Source of the DNA: an uncultured Bacteroidaceae bacterium
Lineage (GTDB): Bacteria > Bacteroidota > Bacteroidia > Bacteroidales > Bacteroidaceae
Assembly: GCA_934271655.1 (NCBI GenBank)
Contig: CAKQRW010000008.1
Span: forward strand, 4,999-68,998
DNA length: 64,000 bases
Direction of reading: 5' to 3'
Shown piece after piece: positions 25,022 through 34,604 of the stretch (the first letter of the stretch is position 1; each line of letters begins with the position of its first letter). The notes under the pieces were generated by a model, which was not told where the DNA came from, ran no database searches, and was given only the letters and a program-made list of their open reading frames with translations. The position numbers and the translations under genes were made by a program.

Positions 25022-26095
25022 CTACTTGGCAGAGAACTCCTTTATCCTCTGCTCTTCATCGAGACGGCATATGAGCAGCGTGTCGCCCTTCTCTGCCACG
25101 ATGTAGCCATCGAGTCCCTGCACCACCACACGTTTCTCTTCTGTGGTGTGCACTATGCAGTTGCTTGTCTCATAGAGTTTCACGTCGTTGCCTATGACAT
25201 TGTTGCCCTTGGCGTCGCGCGGAGCTATGGTGTGGAGCGAGCCCCATGTGCCCACATCGCTCCAGCCGAAGCTGGCTGGGAAGACAAATATCTCCTCGGC
25301 TTTCTCCATGACGGCGTAGTCGATGGATATGTTCTCGCACAGAGGGAACTTCTCGTCGATGACGGCCTGCTCCTTGTCTGTGCCGTAGATGGGCAGGAGG
25401 TCCTCAAACAGGCGCGAGAGCTCTGGCTCGTAGATGCGCAGGGCGTTGACGATGGTGCTGACGCTCCATACGAAGATGCCCGAGTTCCAGTAATACTCTT
25501 TGCTCTGTATATACTTCTTGGCTGTCTCCAGGTCAGGCTTCTCCTTGAATGAGTCGACACGATATATCTCCTTGTTGCTCAGCGAAGGCTCGAAGAGGTC
25601 GGCCTGGATGTAGCCGTAGCCTGTCTCGGGACGAGTGGGAGTCATGCCAAGCGTGACGATGGAGTCGGTCTCGGATGTGAACTTGAGGGCAGACGATATC
25701 ACACGCTGGAACTCAACCACGTCGGTGACAAGGTGGTCGGCTGGCGATATGACCAGATTGGCTTTCGGATTCTGCGACTTTATCCTCCAGCTGACATAAG
25801 CTATGCACGGGGCTGTGTTGCGGCGGCATGGCTCAAGCAGTATGTTGGACTTTGGGATGTCGGGCAACTGCTCCGCCACCATATCGGCATACTGCCTGGA
25901 TGTGACTACCCACACGTTCTCTGGAGCTATTATTCCCTTGAACCTGTCGTAGGTCATCTGTATGAATGTGCGTCCTGTGCCAAAGACATCTATGAACTGC
26001 TTAGGACACTCTGCCGTGCTCATAGGCCAGAAACGGCTGCCAACTCCTCCTGCCATTATGACAAGGTTGTTGTTCTTGTTGATCTGTGTGCTCAT
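25022..26095 (-). CDS. Mannose-1-phosphate guanylyltransferase
   Basis: This 357-residue nucleotidyltransferase has the signature MAGGVGSRFWPMSTAECPKQ at about 14-33 and a C-terminal left-handed beta-helix-like region. It makes GDP-mannose from mannose-1-phosphate and GTP for mannosylated or fucosylated envelope glycans. There is no fused isomerase domain, so it is the short ManC/GMP type. EVDWSD-like features of the family appear as FGWSDVGTWGSL at about 280. It is divergent from the ATPase gene at 26283 with promoters for both in the 187-base gap. Confidence 0.92.
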   Translation of the reverse strand: MSTQINKNNNLVIMAGGVGSRFWPMSTAECPKQFIDVFGTGRTFIQMTYDRFKGIIAPENVWVVTSRQYADMVAEQLPDIPKSNILLEPCRRNTAPCIAYVSWRIKSQNPKANLVISPADHLVTDVVEFQRVISSALKFTSETDSIVTLGMTPTRPETGYGYIQADLFEPSLSNKEIYRVDSFKEKPDLETAKKYIQSKEYYWNSGIFVWSVSTIVNALRIYEPELSRLFEDLLPIYGTDKEQAVIDEKFPLCENISIDYAVMEKAEEIFVFPASFGWSDVGTWGSLHTIAPRDAKGNNVIGNDVKLYETSNCIVHTTEEKRVVVQGLDGYIVAEKGDTLLICRLDEEQRIKEFSAK

Positions 26096-26170
26096 GTATA
26101 GTATATAATGAAGTAAGTTTTTATTTTTCTGCCGCCAACCATGTCAGCGCAACTACTGATGTTTAAAATG

Positions 26171-26178
26171 CAAAAATA
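26171..26178 (-). promoter_or_regulatory. -7 box for the GDP-mannose pyrophosphorylase gene
   Basis: TATTTTTG on the minus strand fits TAnnTTTG; leader about 70 bases; no clear -33. Confidence 0.45.
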
Positions 26179-26253
26179 CATAATTAAAACTTATCTATAC
26201 ATGTTTTTTCTAAAAAATTCACATGTCATAGTTATAAAAACATTGCAAAAGTG

Positions 26254-26261
26254 TAAATTTG
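26254..26261 (+). promoter_or_regulatory. -7 box for the BadF-type ATPase gene
   Basis: TAAATTTG, predicted start about 26268, about 15 bases before the ATG at 26283. It also argues against the in-frame TTG at 26259 as start, since that lies within the box. Confidence 0.6.
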
Positions 26262-26282
26262 CATAAAAAGAAGACACAAGAC

Positions 26283-27149
26283 ATGACAATCATAGCAGAT
26301 AGCGGCTCCACCAAGACGGCCTGGTGGATATCCGGCAACAAAAGGCGCGTCGTATTCACCCAGGGCATAAATCCTTTTCAGCAAGACTCTTCAGAGATTT
26401 GCGCCGTGCTCTCTCATGAGCTGCTGCCAGCCATTGACACGCCCGAAGGCATCTCGCGGATATTCTTCTACGGGGCTGGATGCACCAGGGAGAAGGCTCA
26501 CATAGTGGCTCAGGCGCTGAGGCAGACGGTGAGCGCGACGGCCAGAATAAGCGTGGAGAGCGACATGCTTGGCGCGGCAAGGGGGCTGTGCGGACGGCAG
26601 AAGGGCGTGGCATGCATTCTGGGCACAGGGAGCAACTCGTGCCTCTATGACGGCAGGGACATCCACCCTGGCAATCCTGCCCTGGGCTACATCCTCGGCG
26701 ACGAGGGGAGCGGGGCTTATATAGGCAAGAGGCTGGTTGGCGACATTCTGAAGAGGCAGATGCCCTCAGACATATGCCAGATGTTTTTTGAGGAGACGAA
26801 AGAGACGCAGCAAAGCATCATCGAGAAGGTGTACAGGGCCTCCATGCCCAATCGCTTCCTTGCCAGCCTGAGTCCGTTCTGCGCGCGCCACAGGTCGCAC
26901 CCTGCCATGCACCGTTTCCTCATCGACTGCTTCACGGCTTTCTTTCAGCGCAACATTGCCTCGGCTCCATGGAGCGGCGAACTGGACCGCTGCAAGATTC
27001 ATTTCGTCGGCAGCATTGCCCACTACTATGAGGAGGAGCTGAGAGAGGCGGCACTGGCATGCGGCTACGCTGTAGGCAACATCGTGCAGTCTCCTCTGGA
27101 AGGCATGGTGTGCTATCACTCTGAGATGCAGGACGGGGCTGAACGATGA
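26283..27149 (+). CDS. BadF/BadG-type ATPase, N-acetylglucosamine-kinase-like
   Basis: The protein has 288 residues when started at MTIIADSGSTKTAWW. It has the ASKHA fold: phosphate-1 loop ADSGSTKT (5-12), phosphate-2 region ILGTGSNS (about 114-121), then LGDEGSGAYIG (about 140-150). In Bacteroidetes, proteins of this type are usually annotated as ATPases or GlcNAc kinases that phosphorylate amino sugars released from peptidoglycan or host glycans. The exact substrate is unproven. It is divergent from the GDP-mannose gene. The following 500 bases are repeat-rich, with no partner gene on the same strand. Confidence 0.82.
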   Translation: MTIIADSGSTKTAWWISGNKRRVVFTQGINPFQQDSSEICAVLSHELLPAIDTPEGISRIFFYGAGCTREKAHIVAQALRQTVSATARISVESDMLGAARGLCGRQKGVACILGTGSNSCLYDGRDIHPGNPALGYILGDEGSGAYIGKRLVGDILKRQMPSDICQMFFEETKETQQSIIEKVYRASMPNRFLASLSPFCARHRSHPAMHRFLIDCFTAFFQRNIASAPWSGELDRCKIHFVGSIAHYYEEELREAALACGYAVGNIVQSPLEGMVCYHSEMQDGAER

Positions 27150-27390
27150 GAAGGATGGAAAAAGATTGTGCAGGTGATGACGATGACAGATGACAGTCCG
27201 TTTCCCCGAAGATAAATCTGTATTGACAAGAGAGAGGATGGATAGTGATGGCGATGACAGTCCGTTTTCCAAATGGTGGAAGAAGCATGTGCATTCCGCA
27301 CAACACATGTGCATTCCACATAGTAAAATGAAGCGGTCATTCCATACCACATGCAGCGAAGTTATGCATGTGGCTTTTTCATTTGTGGCG

Positions 27391-27487
27391 GGCTGAAAAC
27401 CCAATGAACCGCGTAGTCCAGGCTGATTTTACGTATATGCGTAGCTCCTCATTTTGGCTGAAAACCCAATGAACCGCGTAGCCCAGG
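27391..27487. repeat. Direct repeat, period 65
   Basis: GGCTGAAAACCCAATGAACC continued by GCGTAG occurs at 27391 and 27456. A related phrase (GCTGAAAGCCCAATGATCC) is found in copy B of the large repeat near 63596. Confidence 0.8.
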
Positions 27488-27535
27488 GCATGCGAAGCGT
27501 CACCCTGGATAGATTTATTTAGCCATAGAACAAGC

Positions 27536-27607
27536 GAATCGCCCTGTAAGGGCGAAAGTCCTATGCACACGACGCATATAACTTTTGCCTCTACAGGGCG
27601 ACTCGTA
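27536..27607. repeat. Palindromic element, AATCGCCCTG family, copy 2
   Basis: Aligns base by base with 15431-15503 over about 70 bp. Ends AATCGCCCTGTAAGGGC and TTGCCTCTACAGGGCGA are inverted repeats. The two copies differ in the central bases. Confidence 0.75.
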
Positions 27608-27665
27608 TTTATATATTTTCATCTGTTTTCCGCATGATGTCATGCCATGCTTGATGGCCAGTCCG

Positions 27666-29024
27666 TCATTCGGCAGTCTTCTTAGCGGCAGTCTTTCGTG
27701 CTGGCTTCTTTGCAGGCTTAGCCTCATCGGCAGCCTCTGTAGGATTATACTTCTCCAGCTTCTTGCGCAGGCGCTCTATCTCCTTGTCCTTGGCAGCGAG
27801 TTCGTCATCCTGATTCTTGATGATAGTGATAAGTCCATCTATCTCCTCATTGTCGGCACCGCCATAGAGGTTGTTCACGCGGGCGATGAAATCGCCGAGG
27901 ATGTTCATGTAGTTGGTGAACGCGTCGTAAGGCCCGTCGTAGATGCCGCGATACTGGTTGCCCGGCTTTGTGTTCATGAAGCGGAAGTTGTTTGACGCCT
28001 GAAGCGAATCCCAGTCCATCTGTATGCGGCGGTCACCGCACACGCGCACACGATCTGCCACGCTGTAGAGCTTGTTGAAGGCTTCTCTCTGCATCACGTT
28101 GCCCAGCCAGCATGAGGTGTCACGCTCCTCGTCCACCCATGAGATGCTGTAAGGCACTTCAAGCGCGCCGACACTCTTCTCCTCGCACACCTCCGATGGG
28201 AGGGCAAAGCCTATGCCGCGCTCCTTGGCCAAGGCAGGGATGGCCTTGAGGAAATCGAGGATATTGCTTGATAGAGGCTGGAGTATGCCAAATGTGACAA
28301 GCTCGCCAAAGATGTTGATGATTTTCTCCTCCTCGGGCGTGCTGGCTATCCAGTCGAGCCACTTGTCGGCAAAGAGCGGGAACTCAGACCAGTCGGTGTG
28401 AGAGAAGCGCTCTGTGATGTCCTCCGAGAGCTTGATGTCGCGGAGCAGGAGCTTCAGGCGCGGGTCGGAAGCGCAGTGATAAACATAGTGGGGCGATTTC
28501 CAGCCCAGCACATGCTTGGCACCCTCTGTTATCATGCCCTTGAAGCCCATGGCTGCCACCTGCGCGCCTATGTCGTCATTGTAGATGAGAGACGAGTTGC
28601 GGAACACTGTAGGGCGCTTTCCAAACTTGTCCTCGATGGTGTCGCTCATGTGCTTCACCTCGGCAGCGAAGCTCTCCTCGTTGGCGAGCGAGGCGAGTCC
28701 ATGGCTGTATGGCTCGCAGAGAAACTCCACCTGTCCTGTGGCGTTGAGCTCCTGCAGCAGGTCGATGACCTGGGGCGCGTGAAACTCCAGCTGCTCCAGT
28801 CCGCATCCCGACAGAGAGAAAGCCACTCTGAACTCAGGATGGTCCTTGCACATCTGTATGAGTGTCTGGAGAGCGGGCACGTAGCTGCGCTCAGCTATGT
28901 CGTTTATAGAGCGGTCGTTCTCATAGTCGTCGTAGTAGTAGTGATCACGGCCTATGTCAAAGAAGCGGTAACGCTTGAGATGTACTATCTGATGAATCTC
29001 GAAATAAAAGCAAATCTTCTTCAT
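27666..29024 (-). CDS. GH57 family glycoside hydrolase (alpha-glucan)
   Basis: This 452-residue protein starts MKKICFYFEIHQIVHLKRYRFF, with the His-Gln of GH57 region 1 at 11-12. VEFLCEPYSHGLASL (about 99-113) and TVFRNSSLIYNDDIG follow, typical of the Bacteroidetes GH57 found in glycogen clusters. The C-terminal 60 residues form a coiled coil (DDELAAKDKEIERLRKKLEKY) then a Lys/Ala-rich tail. GH57 enzymes are alpha-amylases, branching enzymes or 4-alpha-glucanotransferases; context favours glycogen handling. It is the last gene of the three-gene operon, 171 bases after the glycosyltransferase. No signal peptide, so cytoplasmic. Confidence 0.88.
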   Translation of the reverse strand: MKKICFYFEIHQIVHLKRYRFFDIGRDHYYYDDYENDRSINDIAERSYVPALQTLIQMCKDHPEFRVAFSLSGCGLEQLEFHAPQVIDLLQELNATGQVEFLCEPYSHGLASLANEESFAAEVKHMSDTIEDKFGKRPTVFRNSSLIYNDDIGAQVAAMGFKGMITEGAKHVLGWKSPHYVYHCASDPRLKLLLRDIKLSEDITERFSHTDWSEFPLFADKWLDWIASTPEEEKIINIFGELVTFGILQPLSSNILDFLKAIPALAKERGIGFALPSEVCEEKSVGALEVPYSISWVDEERDTSCWLGNVMQREAFNKLYSVADRVRVCGDRRIQMDWDSLQASNNFRFMNTKPGNQYRGIYDGPYDAFTNYMNILGDFIARVNNLYGGADNEEIDGLITIIKNQDDELAAKDKEIERLRKKLEKYNPTEAADEAKPAKKPARKTAAKKTAE

Positions 29025-29195
29025 GTTTTCATTGTAGGTTTTATGCTATTGTGGCATGCGGCTGCGCCTGCCCGCCATGGTGTTCTTCCACCACTGCAAG
29101 CTCCTGGCCTTCAGACATCTCTCGCTGCTCACGTGAGGGCAGCGGCATGCGTACGCACAACAACGGTATAAAAAGATATTTTTGTTTCACTTAAC

Positions 29196-30473
29196 TCAAT
29201 GGATGAATCCGCCGTTGTAGATGCACTCGTCATACAACTTGCGTATGCGGTGTCCCACCTTCACCCATGTTATCCCTGCCACCTCCTTCAGGCCTTCTTC
29301 CTGCAGGTACTGGTGGAGTCCCTCGTTGGTGCAGAGCGAGTAGATGTAGTCTGCCATGGCGTTGATGTCCCAATAGTCCACCTTTATCACCTTGTCGAGA
29401 ATCTCGCCGCAGCCCGACTGCTTTGAGATGATGCACGGGGTGCCGCACTGCATGGCCTCAAGCGGGGCTATGCCGAACGGCTCGGAGACTGATGGCATCA
29501 CAAAGACATCGCTGGCCTTGTAGCATTCATACACCTCCTTGCCGCGCAGGAATCCGGGGAAATGGCATCTGTCGGAGATGCCCTTGGCCGCAGCCAGGTC
29601 GACCATCTCCCAGTATTTGTCGCCAGAGCCGGCGAAGCAGAAGCGTATGTTCTTTGAGCGCTTGCACACCAGGTCGGCCGCCTCTATGAAGTATTCAGGG
29701 CCCTTCTGCATCGTGATGCGTCCGAGGAAGGTGACTACCTTCTCCTTGCCATGGTCCACGCGCGGAATGTCGAGATATTCCTGCGGCAATGGATAGACAG
29801 CGTTGTGCATGGCGAAGCACTTGCGAGGGTCTTGGTGATACTCACGTATGACGGTCTGCCGTGTCAGCTCCGACACGCACATGATGCAGTCGGCGTGGTC
29901 CATTCCGTTCTTCTCTATAGAATACACTGTGGGATTGACCTTGCCGCGCGAGCGGTCGAAGTCGGTGGCATGCACATGGATGCACAGTGGCTTGCCGCTC
30001 ACCATCTTGGCATGCACTCCTGCCGGATAGGTGAGCCAGTCGTGCGCATGTATGATGTCAAACTGCTCAGAGCGTGCCACCACGCCTGCTATGATGGAGA
30101 AGTTGTTTATCTCATCGTGCAGATTGCCCGGATAGCCGCCGGCAAACTCCATGCATCCCATGTCGTTGACATTCATGTATGAGAAGTCGGCGTAGATGTG
30201 GTTGCGGAAATTATAGTACTGCTCAGGAGTCATGTAGTCTGGCAGCCTGTTCTTCACATAGTCGTAGTCGTGGTCACGGTACACGATAGGCACCTGGTTC
30301 ATGCCTATGATGCGCAGGAACTTTTCCTCTTCGCCTGTGGGCTTAGGAAGGCAGAATGTGATTTCCGCGTCGGGCTGCCCCTCCACCATTCCCTTTGTGA
30401 TGCCATAGGAAGCGACAGCGAGACCACCATATATCTTAGGAGGGAATTCCCAACCAAACATTAAAACTTTCAT
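29196..30473 (-). CDS. Glycosyltransferase (glycogen/starch-synthase-like, GT-B)
   Basis: This 425-residue GT-B enzyme starts MKVLMFGWEFPPKIYGGLAVASYG, the acceptor-binding loop seen in glycogen-synthase-like enzymes. FDIIHAHDWLTYPAG is at about 138-152 and the C-terminal donor domain has FLGRITMQKGPEYFIEAA and SVSEPFGIAPLEAM with the conserved E(x7)E. It would extend alpha-1,4-glucan from a nucleotide-glucose donor. It lies between the debranching enzyme (24-base gap) and GH57, the conserved Bacteroidetes glycogen order. Confidence 0.88.
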   Translation of the reverse strand: MKVLMFGWEFPPKIYGGLAVASYGITKGMVEGQPDAEITFCLPKPTGEEEKFLRIIGMNQVPIVYRDHDYDYVKNRLPDYMTPEQYYNFRNHIYADFSYMNVNDMGCMEFAGGYPGNLHDEINNFSIIAGVVARSEQFDIIHAHDWLTYPAGVHAKMVSGKPLCIHVHATDFDRSRGKVNPTVYSIEKNGMDHADCIMCVSELTRQTVIREYHQDPRKCFAMHNAVYPLPQEYLDIPRVDHGKEKVVTFLGRITMQKGPEYFIEAADLVCKRSKNIRFCFAGSGDKYWEMVDLAAAKGISDRCHFPGFLRGKEVYECYKASDVFVMPSVSEPFGIAPLEAMQCGTPCIISKQSGCGEILDKVIKVDYWDINAMADYIYSLCTNEGLHQYLQEEGLKEVAGITWVKVGHRIRKLYDECIYNGGFIH

Positions 30474-30497
30474 AATATTCCTTTCCTCCTCTTGGTA

Positions 30498-32441
30498 TTA
30501 GTAATTATAGAATTTAGACAGTTCCTTGTTCACTCGCAGCACCGCAGACACATTCATGGCGAAGGACAGGGCTCCACGTCCTGCGAACGGCGGGTTGCCG
30601 TCGAAGAGCTCGGGCAGAGTGCCTATGCAATGGTAGAACATCTCCTCCTCAAGTCCGGCGAAGCAGCGGTCCACCCATGAGAGAGCACTCCTCCTGTAGA
30701 CCTTCAGCGATGTCTCAAGATAGAAGCCCGACATCCATGGCCACACTGTGCCCTGGTGGTAAGCGGCATCTCTCTGAGCCTGACCGCCCTGGTAGACAGG
30801 GTTGTAGCCGCCCGACTTAGGTGACAGGGAACGTATGCCCTTAGGCGTGAGCAGCTCTCGGGTGCATATGTCGAGTATTTTCTTGCATTCTGGAATGGTG
30901 AGCGGGCTGTAGTCGAGCGATGATGCGATGAGCATGTTTGGCCTGACAGACCATGATATGAAGTCGCCGTCGACATAGTCGAGCAGATAGCCGTGCTCGT
31001 TGAGGAAGACCTTCTTAAACGATTCGCCAGTCTTCTCCGCCTGCTCCGAGCACTTGGCAGCGTCGGCCGAGCATCCTGCCGCCATGAGCATGTCGGCGCA
31101 GAACATCAGAGCGTTGTACCACAGAGCGTTTATCTCCACCACAAAGCCTGAACGTGGCACTACGGGATGGCCGTTCACCTCTGAGTTCATCCATGTCACG
31201 GCATGCTCTCTGCCGTCGGTCGACAGCAGTCCGTTGTCTTCAAGCTTCAGGTTGTCGTGGCCGTCTTCCATGATGAACTTCACGATTCTCTCCACCAGTT
31301 TGCCGTATTTCTCTCGCGCGGCGTCGGCTCCGACAAACTTGGCGTACTGCTGGATGCACCACACTGCCCACAGGAGCACGTCGGGCTTGTCCATCTCATA
31401 CATCTCTATAGAGGATTTCTTTCCCTCGATAAAGTCATAGACAGCCCTTTCGGCTGTAGCCATGGCCTTCTCGAAATATTCGGTCTCGTCGATGGCTATT
31501 GTCAGGCCTGGCAGGGCCACAAACATGTCTCGCGCACGGCACTTGAACCATGGGTAGCCTGCTATGATGTAGTGCTCGCCCTCTTTCTCATAGTGGAACT
31601 GGTGGGCGGCGTTGACCAGACAAGACTGGAAGTTGGTGCGAGGCACGTGCACCTCATACTCATAGTCGAAGATCTTCTTCAGCTGGCTCGACTTCAGTTC
31701 GCTCACTCCTGCGGCGAAAACCACGCTCTCGCCTTTCTTGATGTTGAACTCGAAGTAGCCCGGCACATACAGGTCCTCACGGTATTCATAGCCCATCTCC
31801 TGCTCCTTCTGATACTCTATGCCCTTGTACCAGTTGGGCTCGAAGACGAACTCATTCTTCTTGTTGAGCTGCATCATCAGCTCTGGATAGCCTTCATACA
31901 TGCAGGTCTTTATTCCATTGTCTATCAGGGAATAGTCCCTGCTGGCCTTGTCGTTCTCATGGGTGCACTCGCTCACGCTGCGGAACGCAAGGAACGGGCG
32001 CAGCCTCAGCGTAGTGGCTGAATGCGCGTCCACAAGGGTGTAGCGTATCAGGATGCGGTTCTCAAAGTGCTGGAACACGCGCTCCTTCTTCAGGATGACG
32101 CCGCCCACACGATAGATGGTGGTGGGCAGGCGGTCCCACTCGCACGAGCGTATGTACTTGTGTCCGTTAGGACTGTACACATTGCCTGAATACTTGTGCA
32201 GACCAAGGTTAAACTGGGCGCCATGCTGTATTACCGTCTCATCGAGAGAAGACAGCAACACATGGTTGCCCTCATCCAGTTCGGGCACGGGAACGACCAG
32301 CAGACCGTGATACTTACGAGTGTTGCAGTCCACTATGGACGAACACGAATACGCGCCCGACTTGTTAGTCCGGAGCACCTCCTTGGGAAGCGACTCCTGC
32401 AGATTCGTCATCAGCGATTTGTCGAAACGTAGATAACTCAT
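30498..32441 (-). CDS. Glycogen debranching enzyme (amylo-alpha-1,6-glucosidase family)
   Basis: This 647-residue protein has the N-terminal GDE_N beta domain (about 15-260; VDCNTRKYHGLLVVP) and a GH133-like (alpha/alpha)6 C-terminal domain (about 280-640) with AGYPWFKCRARDMFVALPGL, NGLLSTDGREHAVTWMNSEVNG and YHQGTVWPWMSGFY. It removes alpha-1,6 branches from glycogen after trimming. It is the first gene of the operon and has a full promoter at 32488-32518. It is divergent from the Crp-family gene that is a candidate regulator. Confidence 0.92.
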   Translation of the reverse strand: MSYLRFDKSLMTNLQESLPKEVLRTNKSGAYSCSSIVDCNTRKYHGLLVVPVPELDEGNHVLLSSLDETVIQHGAQFNLGLHKYSGNVYSPNGHKYIRSCEWDRLPTTIYRVGGVILKKERVFQHFENRILIRYTLVDAHSATTLRLRPFLAFRSVSECTHENDKASRDYSLIDNGIKTCMYEGYPELMMQLNKKNEFVFEPNWYKGIEYQKEQEMGYEYREDLYVPGYFEFNIKKGESVVFAAGVSELKSSQLKKIFDYEYEVHVPRTNFQSCLVNAAHQFHYEKEGEHYIIAGYPWFKCRARDMFVALPGLTIAIDETEYFEKAMATAERAVYDFIEGKKSSIEMYEMDKPDVLLWAVWCIQQYAKFVGADAAREKYGKLVERIVKFIMEDGHDNLKLEDNGLLSTDGREHAVTWMNSEVNGHPVVPRSGFVVEINALWYNALMFCADMLMAAGCSADAAKCSEQAEKTGESFKKVFLNEHGYLLDYVDGDFISWSVRPNMLIASSLDYSPLTIPECKKILDICTRELLTPKGIRSLSPKSGGYNPVYQGGQAQRDAAYHQGTVWPWMSGFYLETSLKVYRRSALSWVDRCFAGLEEEMFYHCIGTLPELFDGNPPFAGRGALSFAMNVSAVLRVNKELSKFYNY

Positions 32442-32487
32442 AATCGTATTATAAGGTATAAATATACAATATTTAGGTTTACTTCTT

Positions 32488-32518
32488 CAAAATTAGTGTT
32501 TTTTTTTCACTCCTGCAA
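32488..32518 (-). promoter_or_regulatory. Promoter of the glycogen operon
   Basis: On the minus strand TAATTTTG (32488-32495) is the -7 box and TTG (32516-32518) lies exactly 20 bases upstream. The leader is about 40 bases. Confidence 0.7.
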
Positions 32519-32610
32519 TCTTTTTCAATCTTTTCTTCAAAAAAAAGAAGAACAAAGTCTTTCTTTTTTGAAAAAACATGTTGAATAGCAGAAAAAACGC
32601 ATTCGAAATC

Positions 32611-32641
32611 TTGTGTAATTGACAATATGTCCGTAACTTTG
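32611..32641 (+). promoter_or_regulatory. Promoter of the second Crp-family gene
   Basis: TTG (32611-32613), 20 bases, then TAACTTTG (32634-32641) in a CCGTAACTTTGC context; divergent from the glycogen promoter about 120 bases away. Confidence 0.75.
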
Positions 32642-32728
32642 CACTGCTTAATGCTTTTATAGGAGAGCCGCATGGCTCTACAGGCATTTGCTGACACAGA
32701 GAGACTACACAAAGTTTTTTTTAAGGTA

Positions 32729-33433
32729 ATGAAGAAGAAGGAAGCCACAATATTTTCAGAGACCATACACTGCCTGCAGGAAATCATATCCCTGCTCACT
32801 CCTGAGCAGCAGGAGGAACTGAAAGACAGCCTGTCTATCCAGCATTTCAAGAAGAACGAGCCCATATACCAGGATGGAGAAGTGCCGCAGATGCTGCATT
32901 GCCTCATCAAGGGAAAGGTGAAGGTGTATAAGGACGGCATCGGAGGCAGGACACAAATCATACGTGTCATCAAGCCCGTGGAATATTTCGGCTACCGCGC
33001 TTACTTTGCCAACCAGAACTATGTCACGTCGGCTGCGGCCTTTGAGCCAAGCACTGTGTGCCTCATCCCCATCGACATCATAGAGCGCTGGATATCGGAG
33101 AACAGCAAGCTGGCTCTCTTCTTCATCAGGATGCTTGCCATTGAGGTTGGCATGTCTGACCAGCGCACGGTCAACCTGACACAGAAGCATATCAGGGGGC
33201 GTCTGGCCGAATCGCTCATCTTTCTCCGCGACAACTACGGTCTGGAGGAGGATGGTGCCACACTGTCGATATACCTGTCAAGGGAGGATCTTGCCAATAT
33301 GTCCAACATGACCACATCCAATGCCATACGCACACTCTCTGCTTTTGCGCAGGAGAAGATCATTGCCATCGACGGCAAGAAGATAAAGATCATTGACGGA
33401 GAGAGCCTGGAAAAAATCAATAAGATAGGTTGA
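32729..33433 (+). CDS. Crp/Fnr-family transcriptional regulator
   Basis: The protein has 234 residues from the chosen ATG; an earlier in-frame ATG at 32672 would add 19 residues and cannot be excluded because the promoter (32611-32641) precedes both. It has a cNMP-like beta barrel (about 20-130; FKKNEPIYQDGEVPQMLHCLIKGKVKVYK) and a C-terminal winged helix (about 165-230) with LSREDLANMSNMTTSNAIRTLSAF as the helix-turn-helix. There are no FNR-type cysteines. Divergent orientation from the glycogen operon suggests, but does not prove, that it controls it. The ligand is unknown. Confidence 0.88.
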   Translation: MKKKEATIFSETIHCLQEIISLLTPEQQEELKDSLSIQHFKKNEPIYQDGEVPQMLHCLIKGKVKVYKDGIGGRTQIIRVIKPVEYFGYRAYFANQNYVTSAAAFEPSTVCLIPIDIIERWISENSKLALFFIRMLAIEVGMSDQRTVNLTQKHIRGRLAESLIFLRDNYGLEEDGATLSIYLSREDLANMSNMTTSNAIRTLSAFAQEKIIAIDGKKIKIIDGESLEKINKIG

Positions 33434-33483
33434 CATAGCAGCTATAGAGGCTATAGGAGCAACAGCAGCATACATTATACAAG

Positions 33484-33520
33484 AAAGAGTGACACGGGCA
33501 CAAGCCGCATCACTCTTTTA
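33484..33520 (+). terminator. Terminator after the Crp-family gene
   Basis: AAAGAGTGA (33484-33492) pairs with TCACTCTTT (33510-33518), with an inner CGG/CCG stem, then a T-rich run. Confidence 0.8.
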
Positions 33521-33662
33521 TTTTTTTTGAAGACAGTACGTATATTCTTGAAGCCCCCATGTCTGTCAGGAAGGTCTTATGTCTAATTCTTAAAGGTTCC
33601 ATAGCCTTCCGCAAGCACAGAGTCATCCTTTCGCAAGCGAGCGCATGTGAGAGCCATGCGTC

Positions 33663-34604
33663 TCAGTCCTCAGGCACAGGCACAACGAAGTTGAGCACTT
33701 CCTTCTCCAGCGTCACCTTGATAGGCTCGGGCGACTTGGCCTGCAGCACCATGCCGTCGAGCGAGACAAGCGCCTTGTCCACATTGTTGATGACGATGCT
33801 GCTGGCGCGGTAAGGGTGCACGTTCTTGTAATTGAGGAAGCGTCCCTTGCCCAACAGCCAGAAGCCCTCGAAGAGTTGCCACCACTCAGGCCTGGTGATG
33901 AGCGACACGTCAAGCAGACCATTGTACGGCACAGAATTGGGTGTCTGTCCATAGCCATGGCAGTTGCCTATGCACACCGACATATAGGCGCTGTCGATAG
34001 GTTCGGTGTCTATCTTCAGCGACAGGTCATACTGCTTGCGCTCAAATATCTGGCTTATCAGCGCCGGAATGGCTGTCAGCTTGCTTGAGCCTATTATCTG
34101 GGCAGCGTCGTTGGTCGTCTTGATGAGACGCGCTCCAAGCCCTATGTTGACGCAGTTGAGGAAATAGCGGCGCTGCGGCAAGCCGTCGTCCATGTATACA
34201 CACTTGCCCACATCGACCTTGCGCACGTGCCTGGCTATGATGCTGTCCACCGCCAGCTTGTAGTCATCGACCGACAGTCCCCAGAACCGGGCGAAGTCAT
34301 TGCCTATGCCATTAGGGATGACGGCCAAGGCAAAGTCGTCGGGGAGAGAGTCGCGGCTTTCCATCACAGCATTGACAGCGCTGTTGAGCGAGCCGTCGCC
34401 CCCCACGAGGGCTATGGTGGAATAGCCATTGCCACACATCATCTTGGTGAGACGCTCCACTGAGCTAAAAGCCTCCGACTGCACGAAGTCGTAGAGCACG
34501 CCCCTGGACTCCATGTACTTGCGCATCAGCCGCCATCGTTTCTGCGACTGGTCCAGTCCTGTGTGCGGACTGTATATCACTCCTATCCGTTTGCCTTCTG
34601 CCAT
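33663..34604 (-). CDS. Diacylglycerol-kinase-family lipid kinase
   Basis: The protein has 313 residues when started at MAEGKRIGVIYSPHTG. The first ATG in frame (34700) lies deep inside the miaA gene and is rejected. The catalytic nucleotide-binding loop GGDGSLNSAVNAV is at about 67-79 and PNGIGNDFAR at about 95-104, as in the DAGK catalytic domain of the YegS/DgkB family. It phosphorylates a lipid (diacylglycerol or sphingoid base) with ATP. Bacteroidales make sphingolipids, so a sphingoid substrate is possible but not shown. Its start overlaps the miaA 3' end by 22 bases, so the pair is probably translationally coupled. Confidence 0.88.
   Translation of the reverse strand: MAEGKRIGVIYSPHTGLDQSQKRWRLMRKYMESRGVLYDFVQSEAFSSVERLTKMMCGNGYSTIALVGGDGSLNSAVNAVMESRDSLPDDFALAVIPNGIGNDFARFWGLSVDDYKLAVDSIIARHVRKVDVGKCVYMDDGLPQRRYFLNCVNIGLGARLIKTTNDAAQIIGSSKLTAIPALISQIFERKQYDLSLKIDTEPIDSAYMSVCIGNCHGYGQTPNSVPYNGLLDVSLITRPEWWQLFEGFWLLGKGRFLNYKNVHPYRASSIVINNVDKALVSLDGMVLQAKSPEPIKVTLEKEVLNFVVPVPED

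Larger units (their letters stand above)
27150..27665. other. Repeat-rich intergenic region
   Basis: No credible gene in 516 bases. Contents: GATGACAGATGACAG-type repeats (27178-27265, each followed by TCCGTTT), two CATGTGCATTCC repeats near 27287-27321, a 65-bp period pair at 27391-27487 and a palindromic element at 27536-27607. Several small minus-strand frames overlap these repeats and have no recognisable product. Confidence 0.65.

Noticed and set aside
26259..26282. Upstream TTG start for the BadF-type ATPase
   Set aside because: The TTG overlaps the -7 promoter box, and the family begins at MTIIADSGSTKT.
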